Assembly (NCBI GenBank): GCA_030627905.1 | Contig: DAOVRZ010000020.1 | Coordinates: 1 to 63,260, forward strand | DNA: 63,260 nt | Direction of reading: 5' to 3' | Source of the DNA: JAGMES01 sp023128035 | Lineage (GTDB): Bacteria > Bacillota > Halanaerobiia > DY22613 | Shown here: piece by piece, positions 44,138-52,313 of the stretch | How positions within the stretch are numbered: the first letter of the stretch is position 1 | Layout of the letters: each line of letters opens with the position of its first letter | The notes under the pieces: generated by a model | Told to the model about the DNA's origin: nothing | Database searches by the model: none | What the model saw: the letters and a program-made list of their open reading frames with translations, nothing else | Program-made: the position numbers and the translations under genes

Positions 44138-44434
44138 ATGACTAAGACTGATTTGATCGATAAGGTAGCAGAAAAGTCTGGATTAACTAAGAAGGATTCA
44201 GGTGAAGCTGTTACTGCTGTATTTGAAGCAGTTGTAGAATTTTTAGCTGAGGAGTCTAATAAACCAGAAGCTGAGCGTGAAAAAGTTCAGATTATTGGTT
44301 TTGGTAGTTTTGAAGTTAAAGATCGGGACGCTCGTAAGGGGCGCAATCCTAGAACTGGTAAAGAGATTGAAATTCCTGCTCGTTCTGTTCCAATATTTAA
44401 AGCAGGTAAAGCTTTAAAAGAAAGTGTACAATAA
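44138..44434 (+). CDS. hup: HU-family DNA-binding protein
   Basis: 98 residues. Begins MTKTDLIDKVAEKSGLTKKD and contains the DNA-arm GFGSFEVKDRDARKGRNPRTG. It is a few residues longer than the usual 90 because of an acidic insertion (EESNKPEAEREK) before the beta arms. ATG 44138 follows AAAGGAGGTGA, giving high translation. Ended by a terminator. Confidence 0.97.
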   Translation: MTKTDLIDKVAEKSGLTKKDSGEAVTAVFEAVVEFLAEESNKPEAEREKVQIIGFGSFEVKDRDARKGRNPRTGKEIEIPARSVPIFKAGKALKESVQ

Positions 44435-44451
44435 CAATTGAAATTTTACTT

Positions 44452-44486
44452 AAAGTAGAAAGGGTAAATCTCTTTCTACTTTTATT
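44452..44486 (+). terminator. Terminator of the HU gene
   Basis: AAAGTAGAAAG / CTTTCTACTTT with a 9-nt loop, followed by TATTTTT. Confidence 0.9.
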
Positions 44487-44603
44487 TTTGTGGCATGTCT
44501 TTCATAAACCGACGTATTACATATAGACTATTTTCAAATGATCACATACTTTAGCTCTCTCAAGAATATAATTAACTAATCTAACGGAGTTGGAGTGTTG
44601 AAG

Positions 44604-45893
44604 ATGAAGCGTATTCTAAGAATCAACGAGAAGGGGCTTCAGCCTGCTTCTAAAACGCCACAAAAACAGATTGTAATAGTAGGGGCTAATGATATAGGAA
44701 TACACTTAGCACAAGCTCTAGGACGGGAGTTTCAGAATGTTTTCTTAATAGATGAGAGAGAAGAGTTTTTACGGGAATTAGATGAAGAAGTAGATGTTTT
44801 AACGATTACAGGTAATCCTATCGCTCTTGAAACTTTAAAACAAGTGGGAATAGGAGAAGGTACTCAATTGATTGCGGTAACTAAGTCAGATGCTATCAAT
44901 GTGCTTTTGTTATTATTAGGGCAAAAATTAGGGATTAAAAGAGGTTATGCTCTGGTTAATGATCTTGATTATTATGAAAGCTTTTTTCATGAGTTCAGCT
45001 ACTTCCACGGTCATCTTCATTTGATTCATCTTTGGGAATTAGTTGTTCAAAAAATTGAGCAAAGATCTAATCTTGAAGTTCGAATCCTTTATACAGATGA
45101 TAAATACCATAGTTCATTGGTAGCTATTCGTTTTATGAAAGGGCATCCTATGATAGGTAATAAACTCAAACAAATGAAAATTGGAAATCGTAGTAGGATA
45201 TTGCATGTGATTAAAAAAGGGGAATTTAGCAACTTAAAGGATCGCATAACCGTTGAAGTTGAAGATATCTTGATTATTGGTTTAGATTATTTTGAAAAGG
45301 AACGGGTAATGCGGCGTTGGTGTCATTTTGATGGAATGAAAAAGGTAATGGTTGGAGGAGATGGGTTGAATCAGGCTTTAAAAAGTCACTGGCCCGGTTA
45401 TTTTAAAGGATTGACTTGTGTAGAAAAAAACGTGCTAAAATGCCAGAAGTTGTTGAGAATTTTAGAAGATGCGTTGATTTTAAGGGGAGATAGCCTAGAT
45501 GTTTCTCTTTTAAAGGAAGCGGGCATTGAAGAAGCATCAATTTTTTTAGCAGCCTCTGAAAATGATGAAGTTAATTTGCTCTCTAGTTTATTAGCGAAAA
45601 ATTTTGGTGTCCCCGAAGTATTGACTATTTTACGTAGACGTCAACATACTGGAATGTTGGAAAGTTTAAAGCTAGACAATATTATCTCCATCCCTCAATT
45701 AATTGTAGAACATCTTAAAGTTAGGCTCATTTATCATAAATCAGAATCAGTTTTGGCAAAATTAAGTGTTCAACCCGATAAAAAAGAATTAGAAGAAGGT
45801 TTATCATTGGTATATCGGGCTGGAGTTTTAACACCTTTGACTCAGACAAGATTAAGAGAAGGGGAAGAAATTCTAACGCTTACAATTAATTGA
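44604..45893 (+). CDS. trkA: TrkA-like potassium uptake regulatory protein
   Basis: 429 residues with two RCK halves: TrkA_N-like (22-140) and TrkA_C-like, then a second pair (230-429) containing RGDSLDVSLLKEAGIEEASIFLAAS and DEVNLLSSLLAK. It should gate the TrkH channel encoded at 47756. Both nucleotide-binding glycine motifs are altered: VGANDIG in the first half and VGGDGLNQAL in the second, instead of GxGxxG, so nucleotide binding may differ from the standard protein. ATG 44604 lies 8 nt after GGAG; nearer TTG and GTG codons overlap the site. Confidence 0.85.
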   Translation: MKRILRINEKGLQPASKTPQKQIVIVGANDIGIHLAQALGREFQNVFLIDEREEFLRELDEEVDVLTITGNPIALETLKQVGIGEGTQLIAVTKSDAINVLLLLLGQKLGIKRGYALVNDLDYYESFFHEFSYFHGHLHLIHLWELVVQKIEQRSNLEVRILYTDDKYHSSLVAIRFMKGHPMIGNKLKQMKIGNRSRILHVIKKGEFSNLKDRITVEVEDILIIGLDYFEKERVMRRWCHFDGMKKVMVGGDGLNQALKSHWPGYFKGLTCVEKNVLKCQKLLRILEDALILRGDSLDVSLLKEAGIEEASIFLAASENDEVNLLSSLLAKNFGVPEVLTILRRRQHTGMLESLKLDNIISIPQLIVEHLKVRLIYHKSESVLAKLSVQPDKKELEEGLSLVYRAGVLTPLTQTRLREGEEILTLTIN

Positions 45894-45924
45894 TTGCGGT
45901 GTATCGTAGAAGGGAGATGATTTA

Positions 45925-46308
45925 ATGGCAAATAAAGTTTTTCAAATGAAGGAAGGAATCAACTATTCCCTTTACATCAATAAATATATTTATTCTTCTG
46001 GTGATATAATAGAAATGACCCTTAATAAATATAATGTTAGTAATCAAGAAAAAAAATTTCGTTATAACACTTCTCAGTATTATGATTTTATTATAAAAAA
46101 AGATGAGCAGGTGATCTGGAGATGGTCAGAGGGAAAATATTTTCTTCAGTCTCTTCAATTCAAACTTCTAGAACCAGGTCAAGATTATTCTGCTCAAGAG
46201 GTATGGGAGATTCCTGATGATCTAAATAGTGGTGTTTATAAAGTTGAAGGTATTAATCTTGCGTTTCCTCAAGTAAAATTAGAAGTTTCAATAAAAGTAA
46301 ATAACTAG
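45925..46308 (+). CDS. BsuPI-like (intracellular proteinase inhibitor domain) protein
   Basis: 127 residues, a single immunoglobulin-like beta domain. Family pattern visible: SGDIIEMTLNKYNVS, QYYDFIIKKDEQVIWRWSEGKYF and a proline-glycine turn LEPGQDY, then SGVYKVEG. Proteins of the BsuPI family inhibit intracellular subtilisin in Bacillus; no such protease is in the window and there is no signal peptide. Sits between trkA and the repeat cluster; ATG 45925 follows AGAAGGGAGATG. Confidence 0.75.
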   Translation: MANKVFQMKEGINYSLYINKYIYSSGDIIEMTLNKYNVSNQEKKFRYNTSQYYDFIIKKDEQVIWRWSEGKYFLQSLQFKLLEPGQDYSAQEVWEIPDDLNSGVYKVEGINLAFPQVKLEVSIKVNN

Positions 46309-46313
46309 TTTTA

Positions 46314-46429
46314 ATGATTTGTCACAAAAAGTAGTCGCAATCACATACTATATAAAGTACTGAATTAGACGGGTTCAGTACTTTATATAGTATGCGAGTG
46401 CGGCTAAAATACTTTTTGTGACGAATCAT
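46314..46429 (+). repeat. Long palindromic element, family 1, copy 3
   Basis: ATGATT/AATCAT ends; outer arms TGTCACAAAAAGTAGTCGCA and GCGGCTAAAATACTTTTTGT; inner stem CATACTATATAAAGTACTGA with exact complement around loop ATTAGACGGG. The first outer pair has changed on both sides relative to other copies (GTCAC/GTGAC in place of CCCAC/GTGGG), i.e. a compensated change. Confidence 0.85.
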
Positions 46430-46430
46430 T

Positions 46431-46458
46431 TTTTAAAAAAAGCACGCTTATGCGTGCC
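46431..46458 (-). terminator. Terminator of the first DUF1540 gene
   Basis: Read on the minus strand: GCACGC-ATAA-GCGTGC followed by TTTTTTT, 8 nt after the DUF1540 stop codon. Confidence 0.75.
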
Positions 46459-46465
46459 TATTATT

Positions 46466-46615
46466 TTACATTCCTTTTGGTGTAAAAGTCATACAGTTAA
46501 CGACTTCTGTAACTTTTGGGTTTTGAGAATTGCTATTGATTTCTATTTCGCTGGCATTGCAGAGTTCATTTTTGTTGTATTTGCAATTTGTTACACCACA
46601 ATAAATCTTTGACAT
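46466..46615 (-). CDS. DUF1540 Cys-rich small protein, first
   Basis: 49 residues, MSKIYCGVTNCKYNKNELCN at the start and a C-terminal VVNCMTFTPKGM. Four Cys spaced C-x5-C-x7-C-x21-C as in DUF1540, a probable metal-binding small protein common in spore-forming Clostridia. ATG 46615 lies 7 nt after AAAGGAGG; an ATG two codons upstream is too close to it. A minus-strand gene in an otherwise + strand region, flanked by palindromic repeats. Confidence 0.85.
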   Translation of the reverse strand: MSKIYCGVTNCKYNKNELCNASEIEINSNSQNPKVTEVVNCMTFTPKGM

Positions 46616-46833
46616 TTTCATACCTCCTTTGTTAATCTTATTGGTATTAGTTTTTACATTAGCTCGAAAAATATGACATTCTGAAATTCTTGCAGATAAT
46701 AAATATAAAAAGTTTATGCTTTATTTGCAGGGAATTGCCGAAATATCCAGAATAATATTTCTGAGGCAGGGAAGTTTATTAATTTTTAGTTTTAAAAAAA
46801 TGTAAAACCGAAAAGTTTTCAATTTTAAGTTCA
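46616..46833. other. Intergenic, promoter side of DUF1540 gene
   Basis: AT-rich. Holds the DUF1540 ribosome site and presumably its minus-strand promoter, though no hexamer pair stands out. GCAGGGAATTGCCGAAATAT at 46728-46747 resembles a GCAGGATTT...CGAA stretch at 54922-54945; possibly a short dispersed motif. Confidence 0.4.
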
Positions 46834-46953
46834 AGTGAACTCGTCCAGCTAAAGCTGAACATCGGGGCTTCAGTAGGGGATTCTACCCCCACTGAAGATT
46901 AAAAACAATTCTCACCACTTATAGAAGTGGGGGTCTTAACTCAAAAGATAAAA
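46834..46953 (+). repeat. IS200/IS605-end-like repeat, copy B
   Basis: Same 119-bp unit as copy A with two base differences (GAACTC for GAATTC; ATTCTC for ATTCCC). Both internal hairpins are kept. Confidence 0.75.
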
Positions 46954-46996
46954 CTAGCATCCATACCTGCTAATTTGTAGGTATGATGCTAGTTTG
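46951..46996 (+). repeat. Hairpin AAACTAGCATC...GATGCTAGTTT
   Basis: Arms AAACTAGCATCCATACCT and AGGTATGATGCTAGTTT pair over 17 bp with one bulged base; loop GCTAATTTGT. Directly abuts IS200/IS605-like copy B. No T tract follows; role unknown, could be a terminator for the minus-strand DUF1540 transcript. Confidence 0.55.
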
Positions 46997-47018
46997 GGGC
47001 ACATTTATCTCTACACAG

Positions 47019-47067
47019 TTTTATAACATTCGGGAGAGAGTTCGCTCTCGTCGAAAATGTTGTTAAA
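47019..47067. repeat. Palindromic repeat, family 3 (short form)
   Basis: TTTATAACATTCGGGAGAG and CTCTCGTCGAAAATGTTGTT face each other around TTCG. Ends resemble those at 31303-31419. It contains the last codons and stop of the second DUF1540 gene, so the repeat contributes coding sequence. Confidence 0.55.
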
Positions 47068-47227
47068 TTTGGGTTCTGCCATTTTTTACTTTGAAACTCA
47101 TGCAGTTAACAGTTTCAGGTCCAGTTGCTTTTGGGGTATTACAGGCTACCCGGATATTATTTTTCGTACAAAAATCATTTTCATTATAACCACAATTTAC
47201 AACATGGCAGGTAATTTTGGTATCCAT
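47063..47227 (-). CDS. DUF1540 Cys-rich small protein, second
   Basis: 54 residues, MDTKITCHVVNCGYNENDFC at the start, then VACNT and VNCMSFKVKNG. Five Cys, four of them in DUF1540 positions. ATG 47227 follows AAAGGGGGTGA. Same strand as the first DUF1540 gene, 450 nt away, with repeats B and the hairpin between them. Its 3' end runs into a family 3 palindrome. Confidence 0.85.
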   Translation of the reverse strand: MDTKITCHVVNCGYNENDFCTKNNIRVACNTPKATGPETVNCMSFKVKNGRTQI

Positions 47228-47317
47228 AATGTCACCCCCTTTAGTTTTTTATCCTGTCCTTATTATTTCATAACAGGTTTTGAAATATCCCTTTTTTATA
47301 AGTTAGTGAGTAATATT

Positions 47318-47440
47318 ATGATTAGCCCACAAAAAGTAGTCACACAAAGACTCGCCAACTATATATAGTAATGACTAAACGGTTTCATTACTATATATAG
47401 TTGGCGAGTGTGACTAAAATACTTTTTGTGATCGAATCAT
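47318..47440 (+). repeat. Long palindromic element, family 1, copy 4
   Basis: ATGATT/AATCAT ends. Outer arms CCCACAAAAAGTAGTCACAC and GTGTGACTAAAATACTTTTT plus GTG. AAAGA bulge on the left and TTTA-type bulge on the right arm as in copy 1. Inner stem CTCGCCAACTATATATAGTA is perfectly matched on the other side yet differs in sequence from copies 1-3. Confidence 0.85.
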
Positions 47441-47482
47441 ATATAAATTACATAGAGATTAAGCAAAGGTAGGTGGAAATAA

Positions 47483-47683
47483 ATGGAAGAAAAAAACCTC
47501 GTGAAAGAAGATAAGTTTCATGTTGATGATGAGATAATGTATAAAAATGTTCTTGGCGAGTGGCATAAAGGTATTATTCTTAAAGTCAATAATACGACAA
47601 TTAGAATTTTGAATGCTAATAAATTTAAAATTCTAAGCATTAAACGTCCAAATGTTATGCTTTTAGAAGAATATAGCTCTTAA
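47483..47683 (+). CDS. Small hypothetical protein before trkH
   Basis: 66 residues, charged, predicted beta-rich: FHVDDEIMYKNVLGEWHKG then IILKVNNTTIRILNANKFKI, a pattern like a small SH3/Tudor-type barrel. I do not recognise a family. ATG 47483 is preceded by AAAGGTAGGTGG at good spacing, and the gene is co-oriented with trkH 72 nt downstream. Confidence 0.6.
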   Translation: MEEKNLVKEDKFHVDDEIMYKNVLGEWHKGIILKVNNTTIRILNANKFKILSIKRPNVMLLEEYSS

Positions 47684-47755
47684 AGTATTTAAAAAGTGAC
47701 ATAATATTTCCCTCTATCTTAATAGGATATATATTAGGATGGAGGGATATTTATT

Positions 47756-49198
47756 ATGAGAATAAAAGTGATTTTACATATCGTAGGTGCTTTACTTATT
47801 TTACTAGGAGTAAGTTTGTTCTTACCATTTCTTGTAGGAATTTATTATGGTGAAGGAGATGCTTTAATTTTTTTATATCTTTCTTTTTTGGTTTTGATAA
47901 TTGGTCTTATTTTTTATTATTTATTTCGTTCGTCGTTAGATATTCGTTATCAAGAAGGTTTTGCGATTGTAACAATTAGCTGGACTATTATTTCTTTAAT
48001 TGGAGCGATTCCTTTTATCAAAACTGGTACTTTAACCAATTATGCTAATGCTTTTTTTGAGAGCGTCTCTGGCTTTACGACAACTGGTGCTACAGTTATC
48101 ATGTCTTTGGAAAATGTCTCACATACGATTCTTTTTTGGCGAAGTTTGAGTCATTGGATTGGTGGAATGGGAATTATTGTGATGTCTTTAGCTATTTTGC
48201 CTGAACTTGCTGGAAAGATGCAACTATTCAAGGCTGAAGTGCCGGGGCCAATGCATGATAGATTAAAACCACGAATTAGAGAGACGGCTAGGACTCTCTG
48301 GTGGATTTATCTTTCTTTAACAGTAATTCAATTAATTTTACTATATCTAAATGGTTTAAGCTTATTTGATGCGATTATTCATTCTTTTGGTACTGTTTCA
48401 ACAGGAGGATTTAGTTCTCGTACTTTGAGTGTTCGCGCATATAACAGTAGTGCTGTTGATTGGATTGTCACTTTATTTATGTTTTTAGCAGGGGTGAATC
48501 TTGCTCTCTATTATCGAGCATTTAAAGGACGGATTAGTGTTTTTTGGCGAGATCAAGAATTTAAAGTTTATACCGGGATTGTTCTTATGTTTACATTACT
48601 GATTACTGTGAATCTTAGGATGAATCTTTATTCAAATCTTTATAAGTCTTTGAAATATGCAGCTTTTCAGGTTGTCTCGATAATAACTACTACTGGTTAT
48701 TCTCTTGTGGATTATGATGCATGGCCTCCGTTATCAAGATGGTTGTTATTGATATTAATGTTTATTGGAGGGTGTGCTGGTTCAACCGCAGGAGGTATTA
48801 AAATTATTAGAATTTATGCTCTGATTAAAAAATGTCGTCTTGAACTATTTAGATTGCGCCATCCAAGAGCAGTAACTCAATTAAGGATTGGTAAAAATCG
48901 TATTTCGGATGAAATTTCTGCAGGTATTTTGGAGTTTTTCTTTTTGTATATTCTTATTTTTACTATTTCTGTAGTTTATCTGACTTCATATGGAATTGAT
49001 ATGGTTAGCTCAATTTCGGCTGTTGCGGCTACTTTGGGAAATATTGGCCCGGGATTGGAATTAGTAGGGCCTCTTAACTCATTTATGCCTTTGCCTGATG
49101 GAGCTAAATATCTTTTGAGTGGGTGTATGTTGATGGGAAGGTTAGAGATATATACAGTTTTAGCATTTTTCTTTGGCGGTTTTACAAGAGGGTTGTAA
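47756..49198 (+). CDS. trkH: Potassium uptake channel TrkH/KtrB
   Basis: 480 residues with about ten membrane segments. The four pore loops are recognisable: ESVSGFTTTGAT, HSFGTVSTGGFS, SIITTTGYSLVD and AATLGNIGPG. Each filter carries a central Gly. It mediates K+ (with Na+ or H+) entry and works with the TrkA protein at 44604; the two genes are separated by an 1.8-kb repeat-rich stretch. ATG 47756 preceded by GGATGGAGGG. Confidence 0.96.
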   Translation: MRIKVILHIVGALLILLGVSLFLPFLVGIYYGEGDALIFLYLSFLVLIIGLIFYYLFRSSLDIRYQEGFAIVTISWTIISLIGAIPFIKTGTLTNYANAFFESVSGFTTTGATVIMSLENVSHTILFWRSLSHWIGGMGIIVMSLAILPELAGKMQLFKAEVPGPMHDRLKPRIRETARTLWWIYLSLTVIQLILLYLNGLSLFDAIIHSFGTVSTGGFSSRTLSVRAYNSSAVDWIVTLFMFLAGVNLALYYRAFKGRISVFWRDQEFKVYTGIVLMFTLLITVNLRMNLYSNLYKSLKYAAFQVVSIITTTGYSLVDYDAWPPLSRWLLLILMFIGGCAGSTAGGIKIIRIYALIKKCRLELFRLRHPRAVTQLRIGKNRISDEISAGILEFFFLYILIFTISVVYLTSYGIDMVSSISAVAATLGNIGPGLELVGPLNSFMPLPDGAKYLLSGCMLMGRLEIYTVLAFFFGGFTRGL

Positions 49199-49361
49199 AA
49201 ATTTTTCAAGATATTAAAACTTTAGCGGGGTAATGAAGGCTAAAAAACGTTATAACCACTCTCAGAGCCCGTCTAACTGATTAAAACTTTAAAAAGCTAT
49301 ACCTTGACCATTAAATTGTTGAAAGCTTGAGAAGGGGTATTTTGATCTTTGCTATGAGCAT
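49199..49361. other. Intergenic region after trkH
   Basis: No gene, no clear terminator. Weak local repeats (ATTAAAACTTT occurs twice, at 49213 and 49281). Followed directly by a palindrome remnant and the inverted IS200/IS605-like copy C. Confidence 0.4.
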
Positions 49362-49382
49362 ATGATTTTGTGGGCGAATCAT
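49362..49382 (+). repeat. 21-bp remnant of palindromic element family 1
   Basis: ATGATTTTGTGGGCGAATCAT: begins ATGATT, ends TTTTGTGGG-N-GAATCAT like the right terminus of full copies. All of the interior is missing. It abuts copy C of the IS200/IS605-like repeat with no intervening base. Confidence 0.65.
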
Positions 49383-49501
49383 TTTATCTTTTGAGTTAAG
49401 ACCCCCACTTCTATAAGTGGTGGGAATTGTTTTTGATCTTCAGTGTGGGTAGAATCCCCTACTGAAGCCCCGATGTTCAGCTTTAGCTGGACGAGTTCAC
49501 T
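49383..49501 (-). repeat. IS200/IS605-end-like repeat, copy C (inverted)
   Basis: Reverse complement of the 119-bp unit seen at 13552 and 46834, with two private base changes (CCCACACTG for CCCCCACTG; ATCAAAA for ATTAAAA). One hairpin thereby loses a base pair. Confidence 0.75.
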
Positions 49502-49581
49502 AAAAGATATCTTTACTTTTTTTTTTGTTTGGATATAATTAGAAAAGACAAAGAACTTTACTCATAATTGGAGGATGAATG

Positions 49582-50958
49582 ATGAAAAGACTTCCTGAAG
49601 ATTTTTTACAACGTATGCAAAAATTATTAGGTGATGAATACTCTCAATTTATGGATACTTTTAGTATGAAGCGATATTATGGTCTTAGGGTTAATACATT
49701 GAAAATAACATCAGAAGAACTTAAAGATAAAGTACCTTTTCATTTAATTCCCATCCCTTGGGTAAAAGAAGGCTTTTATTATGATGAAGAGGATAACCCT
49801 GGAAAGCACCACTATCATAATGCAGGCCTTTACTACATCCAGGAACCGAGCGCTATGGCGCCTGTTACGATGCTAGATGTACAGCTAGGTGACCGTGTCT
49901 TAGATTTATGTGCTGCCCCTGGTGGAAAGACAACGCAGATTGGAGGAGCTTTACAGGGAACAGGTTTTGTAATGGCAAATGATATAAATTTTAAACGTGC
50001 TCAGGTTCTTGCAATGAATATTGAAAGGTTAGGAGTGACTAACTCTATTGTTACTCAAGAAAATCCAGCTAATTTGGCAAAATATTTTCCAAATTACTTC
50101 GACAGGATTCTAGTAGATGCTCCATGTTCGGGAGAAGGAATGTTCCGTAAAATGCCAGAAATAGCAAAAAACTGGAGTTCTGAATATGTTTCCACTTGTT
50201 CTATGATGCAAGAAGAAATTCTTGATCAGGCAGCAAAAATGTTAAAACCTGGTGGAGTTATGCTTTATTCTACCTGTACTTTTGCGCCTGAAGAGAATGA
50301 AGGTTCTATTCAGAAGTTTTTAGGAAAACATCCTCAGTTTGAACTGCTAGATATGCCGATTGTTCCTGATTTTAAAAAAGGACATCCAGAATGGGTTTCC
50401 AATGGAGATTCTAGTTTAAAAGAAACTGTACGTCTGTGGCCTCATCTTTTGCAGGGAGAAGGCCATTTTATGGCTAAGTTAAGAAAGATGGATGGAGAAG
50501 AAAATAGAATAAGTTCCTTGGACGAGAGTGTGACTAATCTCTCAAAAGCCATAGATTTTAAGGATTATTATGAATTCTGCAAAGATAATCTTTATGAAAT
50601 ACCAAAAGGACAAATTACTCTTTTTGGTAATCACTTATATTTAGCACCTTTTGAAGTTCCTTCCCTGAAAGGTCTTAAAGTTGTTCGCCCAGGTTGGTAT
50701 TTGGGGGAATTGAAAAAAAATCGTTTTGATCCATCTCATGGACTGGCTTTGGGTTTAAAACCTGAGGATGTTAAAAGAATCCTTTCACTTGAAAATGAAG
50801 CTGAGATTGGATCTTATTTACGTTGTGAAACTTTAATGCATCAAGGCGAAAAAGGTTGGACTCTGGTGACTGTAGATGGGTTTTCATTAGGATGGGGTAA
50901 AGCAGTTAATGGTATTTTGAAAAATCATTATCTCAAAAGTAGTCGCAGATTCTATTGA
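49582..50958 (+). CDS. rsmF: RsmF/NOL1-NOP2-Sun-type rRNA m5C methyltransferase
   Basis: 458 residues. Catalytic half (1-290): DLCAAPGGKTTQI SAM site, DAPCSGEGMFRK and TLYSTCTF-like STCTFAPEENE with the two reactive cysteines. C-terminal part has the PUA-like/RsmF_methylt_ci module (YLAPFEVPSLKGLKVVRPGW). Expected substrate is 16S rRNA cytosine, but individual targets vary. ATG 49582 chosen over ATG 49579 by spacing from TTGGAGGA. Confidence 0.93.
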   Translation: MKRLPEDFLQRMQKLLGDEYSQFMDTFSMKRYYGLRVNTLKITSEELKDKVPFHLIPIPWVKEGFYYDEEDNPGKHHYHNAGLYYIQEPSAMAPVTMLDVQLGDRVLDLCAAPGGKTTQIGGALQGTGFVMANDINFKRAQVLAMNIERLGVTNSIVTQENPANLAKYFPNYFDRILVDAPCSGEGMFRKMPEIAKNWSSEYVSTCSMMQEEILDQAAKMLKPGGVMLYSTCTFAPEENEGSIQKFLGKHPQFELLDMPIVPDFKKGHPEWVSNGDSSLKETVRLWPHLLQGEGHFMAKLRKMDGEENRISSLDESVTNLSKAIDFKDYYEFCKDNLYEIPKGQITLFGNHLYLAPFEVPSLKGLKVVRPGWYLGELKKNRFDPSHGLALGLKPEDVKRILSLENEAEIGSYLRCETLMHQGEKGWTLVTVDGFSLGWGKAVNGILKNHYLKSSRRFY

Positions 50959-50977
50959 AAGGGAAGGGATTATAACA

Positions 50978-51946
50978 ATGCAGGAGATACGGATTGGCGA
51001 AAATGAAGCAGCACAGCGAATAGACCGTTTTGTAAAAAAGTATTTATCTAAAGCTCCTTTGGGATTGATTTTTAAATATCTCAGAACAAAAAAAATTAGA
51101 GTTAATGGAAAAAAGGTGAAACAAAATTATCGCTTGAAAGTCGGGGATATGGTTCAATTTAATAAAACCATAGAATTAGAAGATCTGGTACGTGCACCAA
51201 TAAAGAAGGATTTAACGAAATATGAACAACAATTTGGTATTATCTACGAAGATGAACATTTGTTGGTTGTAGATAAACCTTCAGGTCTCTTAGTTCATTC
51301 TAATCGTCCTGGTGAGCAGAATACTTTGAATCGACAAGTATTATCTTATTTAATTAAAAATGGAATTTATAATCCTGAAAAAGAAAAGACTTTTGTTCCT
51401 GGTCCTTCTAATCGATTAGATCGGAATACGAGTGGTCTGGTTCTTTTTGGTAAAGATTATCCTACTCAACAGACATTAAATGAAATGATAAAAAATCATT
51501 ATGTGAATAAATATTATCTTGCTTTAGTTTATGGAGAACTTAAACAGAATCGGGAGTTGAAAGGATATCTTACTAAGGATAAAAGTTCAAATGTGGTAAT
51601 GATTTCAAAAAATAAAACAGAAGAAAGTTTACCTATTCATACTCGTTACCGTATTTTGGAAGCACTTAACGGATTTACTTTATTGGAAGTTGAACTGATA
51701 ACAGGTCGGTCTCATCAAATCCGGGCCCATTTATCAACGATTGGCCATCCGATTATTGGTGATCCTAAATATGGAAATGATCGAATTAATCAAGAAGCAA
51801 AAAGAAACTGGAACCTTCATCGACAGTTCCTTCATGCATATTGTTTAACTTTTACTAAGGCAAAAAAACCATTAGATCAGTTACCTAAGATGATTGCTCC
51901 TTTGCCTCATGACTTAGAAAAGCTGAGAGATAGATTAAGCTGTTGA
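50978..51946 (+). CDS. RluA-family RNA pseudouridine synthase
   Basis: 322 residues. N-terminal S4 domain (QRIDRFVKKYL...KKIRVNGKKVKQ) and catalytic domain with the aspartate in SNRLDRNTSGLVLFGK (about 150), RSHQIRAHL and GDPKYG. Most like the RluC/RluD group, but the exact uridine target cannot be read. ATG 50978 has AAAGGGAAGGGA upstream; 19 nt after the rsmF-like gene, so likely co-transcribed. Confidence 0.93.
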   Translation: MQEIRIGENEAAQRIDRFVKKYLSKAPLGLIFKYLRTKKIRVNGKKVKQNYRLKVGDMVQFNKTIELEDLVRAPIKKDLTKYEQQFGIIYEDEHLLVVDKPSGLLVHSNRPGEQNTLNRQVLSYLIKNGIYNPEKEKTFVPGPSNRLDRNTSGLVLFGKDYPTQQTLNEMIKNHYVNKYYLALVYGELKQNRELKGYLTKDKSSNVVMISKNKTEESLPIHTRYRILEALNGFTLLEVELITGRSHQIRAHLSTIGHPIIGDPKYGNDRINQEAKRNWNLHRQFLHAYCLTFTKAKKPLDQLPKMIAPLPHDLEKLRDRLSC

Positions 51947-52022
51947 TGAAAAATAGGAGGATTTGTAGATTGCAGTGTCGAATTTAATAGGACTAAAAAG
52001 ATATTTATGGTGGTGTGACTAT

Positions 52023-52313
52023 ATGAATATATTTCAAAAAAAAGAAATATATTTTCAATTTATTAAATTTTTCTTTGTCTTAATTTTTATAGAAGTAACA
52101 CATTTATTTTTCGGCTTGCCTCTTTATGATTTAACATATTTAGGACTCATAACTATTTTTTTGTTACTAGGAGATATTTTTGTGGGGAGAAGAATTTTTG
52201 TTTATGCATGTGTTTTACTTTTATTAGATTTTTCACCAGCTTTTATTTTTTTACCGATATTTTTGATATATATAAAGTATAAACAATGTCAAGATATAAA
52301 ACAATATAAATAA
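52023..52313 (+). CDS. Small membrane protein of unknown function
   Basis: 96 residues with three hydrophobic segments (about 11-28, 34-50 and 55-82) and a charged C-terminal tail. Start ATG 52023 after GGTGGTGTGA; an upstream in-frame extension to 51975 lacks a ribosome site. High Phe/Ile/Leu content, no motif recognised. Its resemblance in size and spacing to small MreD-like or transport accessory proteins is not enough for a call. Confidence 0.5.
   Translation: MNIFQKKEIYFQFIKFFFVLIFIEVTHLFFGLPLYDLTYLGLITIFLLLGDIFVGRRIFVYACVLLLLDFSPAFIFLPIFLIYIKYKQCQDIKQYK

Noticed and set aside
46418..46612. + strand open frame across the first DUF1540 gene
   Set aside because: It is the antisense of the DUF1540 coding sequence, which has the proper Cys pattern, ribosome site and terminator.
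47057..47368. + strand 103-codon frame across the second DUF1540 gene and palindrome copy 4
   Set aside because: Antisense to a recognisable small gene and runs into a repeat; no ribosome site.
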